Of a DNA stretch of 64,000 nt, positions 12,901 to 24,489 are shown in pieces. The DNA is from Enchytraeus crypticus (Eukaryota; Annelida; Clitellata; Enchytraeida; Enchytraeidae): the NCBI GenBank assembly GCA_905160935.1, contig CAJHZI010000759.1:645001-709000 (forward strand). Reading direction: 5' to 3'. The notes below the pieces were generated by a model, which worked only from the letters and a program-made list of their open reading frames with translations, had not been told where the DNA came from and did not search any database. Position numbers and translations under genes: made by a program. Each line of letters opens with the position of its first letter. The first letter of the stretch is position 1.

Positions 12901-14968
12901 GTTCTGCTGCGATACAGACGGTGCGTCTTTCTAATTCAACTATTTAAACTATTAAACTATTTATTGGATTTACATTGTTATTGATTTACATAGTTATAGA
13001 ACGTGACCGTAGCTAAACGGGTGTCAAATGATTAATTAGAATGTATAATTAGAATGTATAATGGTTTAAATGTATAATTAGAATGTATAATGGTTTAAAT
13101 GTATAATTTGAATGTATAATGGTTTAAATGTATAATTTGAATGTATAATGGTTTAAATGTATAATTAGAATGTATAATGGTTTAAATGTATAATTAGAAT
13201 GTAAAATGGTTTTGAATGTATAATTAGAATGTATAATTATTTAAATATAATTTTTATTCAGCGCATTTTGTAGGTGAAGCGATTAACGACAGCAAAATGT
13301 AGTTTTGTTTTCCGGTTATCTAGACATACATGTATGTAAAACAATGGACTGGTAGTACGTTTATGAAACTACTTTATTAACTTACTAAAGTAATTATACA
13401 TATTGTATTGCTGCGAGTAACTGTTATACTTCTTGTTATATTGTAACTATCTGCGGGTGTCAGATGATTGTGATGGTATAAAAGAATCACTTATTTTATT
13501 TTACTACCAGATAAAGAATGGCAATAAAAGTTTTGGTGGCTTTTCATTGGGTAATTATTATTGTTAGTAGCTAATTGTTGTTGGCTGGAGCCAGTGGCGG
13601 TAAGACACTCGACCGCGGATCTATTCATTATGTGCGGGGTTCAAATCCTAGGCTCGCCAGTAACTGACATCACTTTTGAGTGATATTAACATCAGCTTTA
13701 TCAGTTTTAATTATTGTATATATTATATTTCAGTTTTACTGGGAGGCTTTGGATTGTTTGGCGGCAGGGGTGAATATTTTGGAAAGATTAAGGTGAGTGA
13801 TGGGTCTAAGGCATATACTTCTAAACAAAATCTGCTACCATGCGCCATAAAGAGCACTCTATCATTCAGCAACTTATAGCTTGGGAAGAGTGATATCTGA
13901 TGTGATTATTCATTGCCTTCCTCAGTATAGGTCTTTATTGAAAATGCTCAGAAAGGCTATTATCATTATCATCATCATCATCAACATCCATTGAATCCCA
14001 GTTTAACTAGGGTTCGAATTAGAATTTTTTAGTAATGCCTCGAGTCCACGCGCTTATCAACCGAATGAATGTTCTTTCGGTCATTGGTTTGGATCAGCTT
14101 CGTCGTCATTTACGATACATGCAGTCCACGGTTGGTCTATTCTTCAGCAACCCGGACACGACACGGATTAACGCATGTGTTCTGTATATTTTATATTAAC
14201 TACATAATATTTCATGAACAATATTTTATTTTATAATTTTGGATCACTCGTTGAACTGTAAATGCTTGACAACTTGGCCGAAGGAAATATAGAAATAGAA
14301 ATAGAATAGAAATCATTCAATCAATACATTTATTAATCAATACTAATACATCTCCCGTATGTATTAGTATTGATTAATAAATGTATTGATAGAATGATTG
14401 ATCGATTCTCAATCGTTTACTGATTGATTGATTTATCTATGTTTGATTGATTGATTGACAGATTCACTGGCCGACTGACATTGATTTATTGATTACCAAA
14501 TTAATTTATTAAATACTAATTAAATATTAGTATTTAATTAACTGACTGATTGATTGATCTGAGCAGCTATTTGATTTGGGAGCCGATGCTGGAGACAATG
14601 AACCTGAAGGAGAGCAGATATGTGAGACTGAAGAACTGCCGTATAGATGTGCTGCCAGGTAGATCTCTCTCTTTCTCTCTCTGTCCTTCTCTGTATCTCT
14701 CTGTATCTCTCTTTGTCTCTCTCTCTCTCTGTATCTCTCAAGCTCTCTCTTTCTCACACATCCTTGGATAAGGAAACGGACGTTAAATCTTTATTGTTAA
14801 TAATATTTTTATCTCTCTGTCTCTCTTGTGTATATTTCTCTCTAGCACCTCTCACCTCTATCAACACCCATCACCTCTCTATTTTTTCCCGACCCCCAAA
14901 CTTGCAATAAAAACTTAATTAGTTTACTTACGAATAGAACTTGCGAGTCATACAGATAACTAAATGAA

Positions 14969-15043
<75 letters not shown>

Positions 15044-17848
15044 GGAGCAGAGAGAAGTTCTGTGTGATGATAATGTTGATGATGATGATGATGATGATGA
15101 TGATGTTGACTGGAGCAGAGAGAAGTTCTGTGTGATGTTTGATGAGCCCGTGCTGCTCCAGGCTAACAACTGGTACGTCGCGTGGGCGCGTATCTCTGGC
15201 CCCAGCAGCGACTGTGGCTCTAGTGGCCAGGCCACCGTTACTACTGATGACGGGTGAGTCTAGCGATCAATCAATCAATCCATGAATCAATCTGTCTATC
15301 AGTCAATCTATCAATCAATCAATCAATCTAGGAATCAATCTGACTGTCACTCAATCTATCAATCTGTCTATCGCTTAGGCAATTAATCAATCAATCAATC
15401 TGTGTGTAATTCAGTTTATCGATCTGCCTGTCAATATCTTAATCAATCTGTGTATCAAAATGTATAATATATCAATCTGTCTCTCGGCCAGTTTATAAAT
15501 CATTCTGTAAAACAGTTTATAAATCATTCTAAAAATCTGTTTATAAATCATTCTATAAATCAATTTATAAATCATTGATTCAGTTTATAAATCATTCTAA
15601 AAATCAGTTTATCAGCCATTCTATAAATTAGTTTGTCAATCTGTCTATCAATAAATCTGCCTATCAATCAATCAGTCTATCACTCAGTCAATAAATAAAT
15701 CAATCAATCAATCTATCACTCAGTCAATCAGTTCACTAACCAGTCAATCTATCATTCAGCCAAATCAATCAGTCATTAAATTAGTCAAACTAGTAAACTG
15801 GGTTTCGCTCCAATAATGGATCTGTCGATCAATCTAGATATCAATCAATCGATTTATCTATCAATATATCTATCGGTTGACTAGTCAAATAGTCAAACAG
15901 CAGCAGGTGATGAAGTTCCGGTCTTTTTAAAAATTAACTACAGTGCAGATGACATTGTGGGCTCGATATCCCTGACATCTAATACATAATGGAATGGTTA
16001 CTTTTTTTGGCGTCATAATGTGTCCACTTTTTGTAGTATAAAAAATTTGATGATTACGTAACTTTGTTGTAGCTATTTGCACAGATAGTCTATGACAATA
16101 CTGCTGATTTTTCGCAAAGTCGTGTTTAAGTTCTAAGAACTGATACAACGGAGTGGTTGCTAATGCTGGCCTAAAGTGTCTCCACTTTTTTGTAATATAA
16201 AAAAATTGACATTAACGCTTAACGCGAGCAAGAGAGAGAGGGGGGGAGAGGTAGTGAGAGAGATAGAGAGAGAGAGAGAGAGAAAAAAAAAAGAGGAAGA
16301 GAGAGAAAAAGGAAGGGAGAGCGAGAGAGAGAGCTGTAGCTGTATGCTCAGTTTGTAACTTACAGCAACAAGTCTACTCATATTTTGCAGAGTGGTGTTT
16401 AAGTTCCGTAGTTCGAGGAAGTCCAACAACGGCACGGATGGTAACGCAGGACAGATTCCACAGCTGTTGTACAGACTGCCCAGTATGGACTGCTCTCACA
16501 GTGGCTCCACCTGTGGGGGTCTGGCTGGTCGTGGTGCTGATGTGACTGAGGTCATCCATATCCTCTCTCAGAAGTTCCATTCCACCGTCTCTCCCGTATG
16601 TATCAATAGAGTATGACACTGCAGTCCTCTCCCGTATGTATTAGTATTATATTATTACATTGCAATACTCTCCCGTATGTATTAGTATTGTATTATTACA
16701 CTGCAATACTCTCCCGTATGTATTAGTATTGTATTATTACACTGCAATACTCTCCCGTATGTATTAGTATTGTATTATTACACTGCAATACTCTCCCGTA
16801 TGTATTAGTATTGTATTATTACACTGCAATACTCTCCCGTATGTATTAGTATTGTATTATTACACTGCAATACTCTCCCGTATGTATTAGTATTGTATTA
16901 TTACACTGCAATACTCTCCCGTATGTATTAGTATTGTATTATTACACTGCAATACTCTCCCGTATGTATTAGTATTGTATTATTACACTGCAATACTCTC
17001 CCGTATGTATTAGTATTGTATTATTACACTGCAATACTCTCCCGTATGTATTAGTATTGTATTATTACACTGCAATACTCTCCCGTATGTATTAGTATTG
17101 TATTATTACACTGCAATACTCTCCCGTATGTATTAGTATTGTATTATTACACTGCAATACTCTCCCGTATGTATTAGTATTGTATTATTACACTGCAATA
17201 CTCTCCCGTATGTATTAGTATTGTATTATTACATTGCAATACTCTCCCGTATGTATTAGTATTGTATTATTACATTGCAATACTCTCCCGTATGTATTAG
17301 TATTGTATTATTACATTGCAATACTCTCCCGTATGTATTAGTATTGTATTATTACACTGCAATACAAATCAGCATAATGCCATGCAGTACAATCTTACCA
17401 CTGTCTCTCCCTTACATATTAGTAAAGTATTTAGCGTATGTAGCATTTAAAGTAATGTCAAATAAAACGGTCAACCGATAGAGTGATAAACTGTGTTTAC
17501 AATCTTCTTTTTCTCTCTTTCCCTCTCCCTCTCGCTCTCTCCCTCACTAATATTTTATTTATTTTGTTTGTTTACTAGAACGTATTGAGTCGCTCACATA
17601 ACTATTTTTTATGGGTGTGATTATTTAGTTACAAATTTTTTAATTAATTGACTATATTGATTAATGTATTGATTAATTGATTGATTGATTGATTGACTGG
17701 CAGGAATGATTTGAGTCGATGATAGGTCTTGATTGATTTACTGATTGATTGACTGATTGATTGATTGACTAATGATTGATTGATTGATTGACTGGCAGGA
17801 ATGCTTCGAGTCGCTGATAGCTCTTGATTTATTGATAGTTTGATTGAC

Positions 17849-17879
<31 letters not shown>

Positions 17880-18026
17880 CTGATTGATTGATTGATTGAT
17901 TGATTGACTGGCAGGAATGCTTCGAGTCGCTGATAGGTCTATTGACCTGGGGATGGAGCACGTTTTGATTGATTGATTGATTTATTTGATTGATTGATTG
18001 ACTGATTGATTGATTGATTGATTGAC

Positions 18027-18057
<31 letters not shown>

Positions 18058-19990
18058 CTGACATGAATGCTTTGAGTCGCTGATAGGTCTATTGTCCTGG
18101 GGCTGGAGCACGTTTTGATTGATTGGTTGATTGATTGATTGACTGACAGGAATGCTTCGAGTCGGTGATAGGTCTATTGTCCTGGGGATGGAGCTCGTTT
18201 TGATTGATTGATTGATTGACTGACTGACGGACTGATTGATTGACTGATTGATTGATTGATTGATTGACTGACAGGAATGCTTCGAGTCGCTGATAGGTCT
18301 ATTGTCCTGGGGATGGAGCACGTTTTGATTGATTGATTGACTGACTGACGGACTGATTGATTGACTGATTGATTGATTGACTGATTGATTGATTGACTGA
18401 TTGATTGATTGACTGATTGATTGATTTATTTATTTATTGATTGATTGACTGACAGGAATGCTTTGAGTCGCTGATAGATCTATTGTCCTGGGGATGGAGC
18501 ACGTTTTGATTGATTGATTGACTGACTGACGGACTGATTGATTGACTGATTGATTGATTGACTGATTGATTGATTGACTGATTGATTGATTGACTGATTG
18601 ATTGATTGATTTATTTATTTATTGATTGATTGACTGACAGGAATGCTTTGAGTCGCTGATAGATCTATTGTCCTGGGGCTGGAGCACGTTTTGATTGGTT
18701 GGTTGATTGATTGATTGACTGACAGGAATGCTTCGAGTCGCTGATAGGTCTATTGTCCTGGGGATGGAGCACGTTTTGAGTGATTGATTGATTGATTGAT
18801 TGATTGACTGGCAGGAATGTTTCGAGTCGCTGATAGGTCTATTGTCCTGGGGCTGGAGCACGTTTTGCTCGCTGGGCGGTGAGCTGAGGCAGCTGAAGGG
18901 CAGGAACCTGAGGGCAGCAATGCTTGACCTGCAGCAGCTCGTTTACATCAGCACGGCCAGTCTCAGGCTGATCGGTGCCTACGTGCACGAGCTCTACCCG
19001 TGGCAAGGTAGGCCAGGCTCTGCCGTCAGGCTTCTCTCTCTGTGTAGCCTTGACAGACGATGGTAACGTCACTTTATATGTTTTATGTTACTTCGTATTG
19101 TGACAATAAACTCTCTCGACCCGTGGCAAGGTAGGCGAGGCTGTGCCGTCATCCTAACATTCTCACTTCGTTAGGTAGACGTTCATTTTCTTTCTCTGTT
19201 CCTACTGTTTGGAACTCTCTGCTTCCTGATCTTCGCTCATCATCTACTACTTTCACTTTCCTTTGTAGGTTGAAGGCACATCTCTTCCCACCATATACTT
19301 TTTTCATCTTGCCTGACTGTTTTTTTGATTACAGGACCGGCACCATTTAGGATTTTTTCTTACTCTTCAGCACATGTTTTTCAGATAGTTTGGTGTGACT
19401 CGAATTGTGGTGAAATGTGATGGGGGGACGTCCCTGACATATAATTGTATGAGGAAACGGGAGTTATATAGACACACTGAGCTGCCTTGAACGTTTTAAA
19501 ATTGCCTTGAACGTTTTAAAACTGCAGATCTTTTATCATCATCATCATCTCTTGAATCCTGGTCTAACTTGGGTCCGGATAAAAATAGACTGTCTTAAAT
19601 CCTCTCTGTCCTACATCATATCATCCATCAGTCAATTCCCTATTTGAGACTTTATATTTTAGATCTTTTATATTTTCTAAAATTACGTTGAATTAGAAAC
19701 GAAGACGTCACCTATTCAGAAGGAAACCCCACGTCTGGCAGAGTGTGTGGGCGAGGTTAGGCTGCTCTTACGACAGATCCTGACAGAGGGGGGTAGATTC
19801 CTGTCAGGCAAGCACGCCGCGGCGGCACCGCTGAGCGGCGACGGCGTTACGCTGAATGACCTGCGCGGCGCTATATTGGACGAGTGCCACGCTACGTTCA
19901 CTTCCTGCTTCCACGCCTTCTACCCCACAGGCAACCTCAAGTGGATCTGTCTGTGTGATCTCCTCAGCAGTCTGGACAAGGTTTGTCTTT

Positions 19991-20025
<35 letters not shown>

Positions 20026-23000
20026 CTACCCCATTCACAACCTCAAGTGGATCTGCCTGTGTGACCTACTCAACAGTCTTTATTAATTTCTTTTGTAACT
20101 TGCTCTCCGCGTAGAAATACGGTGACACCAAACTTAAACAAACGTACAAGGAAACAAACTGCCACAGGAAAGATTTCTCATGTAGATCTCCTGTAACTGC
20201 AGTAGTCCTCTTACCTTTCACATAAATGAAGTTTGTGCCTGCAGAATTTATGGGTCCCAGGGTCTCAAAGGCTATGGGTACAAATATATATTTAGAAGAT
20301 TAGTCGATGTATTATTTTTATCATCATCATCATCATTATTATTAATATTATTATAAATATTATTATTATTATTTATTATTGTTGTTGTTGTTGTTGTTGA
20401 TACAGAGCAGAGACGGCAGAGAGGGCGTAGCTAGACTGTTGAGCGCAGTACTGGAGGCTCTGTGTAACCCACGAGTAAAGCTAACCTCTGTGCTCCCCAT
20501 CAGCAGCTGTCTAGAGCCGTGTGCAGCTGAGCTGAGGCAACAGCAGCTGCTGCTTCAACAGGTTCTTATATCATCATCATCATCATTATCATCACCATCA
20601 TATAAGTAAAGCTTACCTCTGTGCTCCCCATCAGCAGCTGTCTAGAGCCGTGTGCAGCTGAGCTGAAGCAGCAACAGCTGCTGCTTTATCAGGTGCATTA
20701 GTATGATTAGTATCATCATCATCATCGTCATCATCATGTCGTCATCATATATGCCACAACAGCTGCTGCTTCAACAGGTTGATTAAATTGTGATCATCAT
20801 CTTCAAATCTCTCTCTCCCTCTAGTGTTCGTGACAGTGTTGGTGTTACCTACTTGCCTACTTGTTACCTTGGTCCAAGGTGCATATTCCTACTCACATGC
20901 TGCTTTTCACGCTCCATAAAGAGCGCACCATCGATTAACGAGTTAGTCCCTTCACAAATGGCTATGCCTTATCCACACCTTAATGTAGCCTTCAACTTGG
21001 GAATAATATGGCTTCTGAGATGGTTCCCGTTGCCTTTATCAGTTTTGTGATGGATTAACTGCCATTTATTTTTGGGAAAAAAATCATGGTGAGGTGGGTC
21101 CCCCTTGCCATCCTCAGCTCCTGCTTTAGTCGCCTCGTACGTACATGCGGCAGCTTGTTAGCGGTTGCCGTATTCTGCAGTTGTCCCAACAACACCCGAG
21201 CACAAATGCAACTACAATTGCGGTGCGCTGTAATGTATTGTATTGCATTGTATTGAATAATATGGCTTCTGAGATGGTTCCCGTTGCCTTTATCAGTTTT
21301 GTGATGGATTAACTGCCATTTATTTTTGGGAAAAAAATCATGGTGAGGTGGGTCCCCCTTGCCATCCTCAGCTCCTGCTTTAGTCGCCTCGTACGTACAT
21401 GCGGCAGCTTGTTAGCGGTTGCCGTATTCTGCAGTTGTCCCAACAACACCCGAGCACAAATGCAACTACAATTGCGGTGCGCTGTAATGTATTGTATTGC
21501 ATTGTATTGTACTGTACTGTACTTTATTGCATTGTATTGTACTGTGCCCTATTGCATTTACCCTTACTGTATTGTGTAGTATTGTTTTGCATTATATTGT
21601 ATTGTACTGTGGCATTTAACTGTACTGCATTGTATTGTATTGTATTTACTGTACCACATTGTATTGTATTGCATTGTAGGCCTACTGTTTTATATTGTAT
21701 TGTATTGCGCTTTATTGCTTTGTTTTGTATCGTACTGTGTCATATTGTATGGTATCGTACTGATTGTATTGCGCTTTATTGCTTTGTTTTGTATCGTACT
21801 GTGTCGTATTGTATGGTATCGTACTGTGTCGTATTGTATGGTATTGTACTGTATTGTATTGTATACTGTACTACATTTTTTGTATCGTACTGTATTGTAT
21901 TGTATGATATTGTATCTTATTGCATTGTATTGTAGTGTATTGTACTGTATCGTTTTGTACTGTATCATATCATATTGTATTGTACTATATATCGTATTGT
22001 TATTATTTCTGTCGCAGTCTGACAGCTCGACGGACGACAATTGTCGCAGCTCGACCAGCGCAGCTCTACTGGGGGAGGCGGCATACAGCTACCCGATGCT
22101 GGCCGGTCACATGATTCACCGCACTGAGATGGAGCTAGTGGGGCGCGCCCAGTGGCTCTTCAGAGATATACTGGACGGACTTCTGAGTATAGCTACACAA
22201 CCTGTCAGACAGGCCATTCAGCAGGTTCTCTCTCTGTGTGTCCCTCTCTCTCGCTCTGTCTCTTTCTCTCTCTCGCTCTCTCTCTCTTTCTCTCTCTCGT
22301 CTCGCTCACTCTCTCTCTCTCGTACCTGTTTACAACAAATATTTATGTTTGAGGAACCTCAAACTCTTTTCACCATGCTTGTTTACAACACATGTTTATG
22401 TTTTAGGAACCTCAAACTCTTTCCACCATGCTTGTTTACAACACATGTTGTCTACTGGTGGCCATCATTGGAGAACTGACGGCGTCAGCCACGGGAACTG
22501 AGGTAACAACTAGCATATATTTATTTATTTGTTTATTTATTTCAAACCACTACATAAAATAACACAACGATAGACAATAAACTGATACAGTGAACAATGG
22601 TTTGTGATTTTCTAAGGAGCCCCAAGATCGTCGAGCAGAACGCCAACACGATATTACTGGATTTCATCACGATATTAAAACTAAAACCTGTGCTGACGTT
22701 TATGTTATGAAGCTGTAAAGCAGATGTTAACGTTAGTTTCACCTGGCAAAAGTGATATCAGTGACGGACGAGCCCAGGATTCCAAACTTGCTTATATTCA
22801 TCTGCAGTTAGATGCGTAATCGATGCTGGCAGATTGTTCAGAGAATAATAATTATAGATCTTTCGTTACATCTCAAGTGTTTGCAGGGTAGTTGAACTTT
22901 CAATTGTTATGCTATTTAAAGTTATTAACTGACTGATTAATTGATTAATTTGTTGATTGATTCATTGATTGATTGATTCATTGATTGATTGATTGATTGA

Positions 23001-24452
23001 CTGACTGCTTGATTGATTGATCACTTGATTGACTAACTATTTGATTGATGATTGATCGACTGATCGGCTGATTTCTTAATTGACTGATTTATTGCCCGAC
23101 TTACTGACGGACTGAATTATTAACTGACTGACTGACTGATGATTAATTGACTGAATGATTAATTGATTGATTGCTCTTTTGATTGATTAGTTGATTGACT
23201 GAATGATCTGATAGATTGATTGACTGAATGATCTGATTGATTGATTGGTTGATTGCGCACACATCAGGTAGCGGTAACTCTATCAAGCAGGCCACTGCTC
23301 ACAACGCCCTCTAGGTTTGCCCGCACGAGTCAGGGCGCCTACTGGAACACGGGCAATGGCAGCCCTGACGCTGTGTGCTTTTACGTCGACAGACCTGGCA
23401 TCATCGTCGCTGGGGTGTGTGTCTATGGAGGCAGCGGCACCTACGAGTACGACGTCGAGCTGTTGTACGAGGTGCGTGGTGCTTAGTCTACTTAGTCTCA
23501 GTCTACTTAGTCTTAGTCTACTTAGTCTCAGTCTACTTAGTCTTAGTCTACTTAATCTTAGTCTATTTAATCTACTTAGTCTTAATCTACTTAGTCTTAG
23601 TCTATTTAGTCTACTTAGTCTTAGTCTACTTAATCTACTTAGTCTTAATCTACTTAGTCTTAGTCTACTTAGTCTTAATCTACTTAATCTACTTAGTCTT
23701 AGTCTACTTAGTCTTAGTTATTTAGTCTTAGTCTAAGTCTCTTCTACTTAGTCTTTTTTCTTAGTCTAGGTTGATGTATAGCTGTAGTTATAAAAGCTGG
23801 TAAAGCTAAGGTAAACGTCAGTTTCCTGACCCGAAAGCGATGTCAGTGACGGGCGAGCACAGGATTTGAACACTGCACATACTGATCCGCGGTCGAGTAC
23901 CTTACCGACTTCGCCACTGGCTCCAGCCTGTGTAGTAATCGTAAGAGTAACTGTAGTAATAATAATAGTAATCATCGTTATCATCATCTTCCCTTGTATC
24001 CCAGTCAAATGGGTTGAGAATATTAATAGACCTTTTAGACCTTTTCATTCGTTTGTGAACATTTTGTAGCAAATTTCTGAAGCCTAGAGCGCTCACCAAC
24101 CGAAAATTCTTTCTTACGTTGATTTGAATCTTAATGCTTTGTTGCCTCTTACCAAAATTGGTTTAGATCAAAATGTTTTGTGGCCATTTTTATACATACG
24201 GTACACGATTGGTCTATTCTGCAGCAACCCGAGCACAACACGGGTAATATGAAGACTAAATAATAATAAAAATAATAACACCAATTTTATTATTTTGCGC
24301 ATTATTTTATTTATTCTTTGTTTATAGATTTTATTGATACTGTGATATATTCTTTGATGCTGTTCTTTGTTGATACTGTGATTAATTGTTGGTTGGTTGG
24401 CTGGTTGAATGGTGGTTCATTGATTGATTGTTTGATTGATTTGATTGATTGG

Positions 24453-24489
<37 letters not shown>

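Noticed and set aside
13585-13660. Functional tRNA gene
   Set aside because: A and B boxes are approximate, no clean cloverleaf is seen, and the unit is a dispersed repeat.
14916-15260. Poly-His/poly-Asp proteins
   Set aside because: (GAT)n microsatellite read in different frames; only exon 14 is real.
16589-17366. CRISPR-like regular array
   Set aside because: Units are contiguous with no unique spacers, and the setting is a eukaryotic intron.
17644-18861. Minus-strand 225- and 80-residue frames rich in INQS
   Set aside because: They read the GATT microsatellite and the antisense of exon 16 edge copies.
21340-22479. Cys/Leu/Tyr-rich frames, one running into exon 19
   Set aside because: The first part is TATTG microsatellite; only 22018-22224 is coding.
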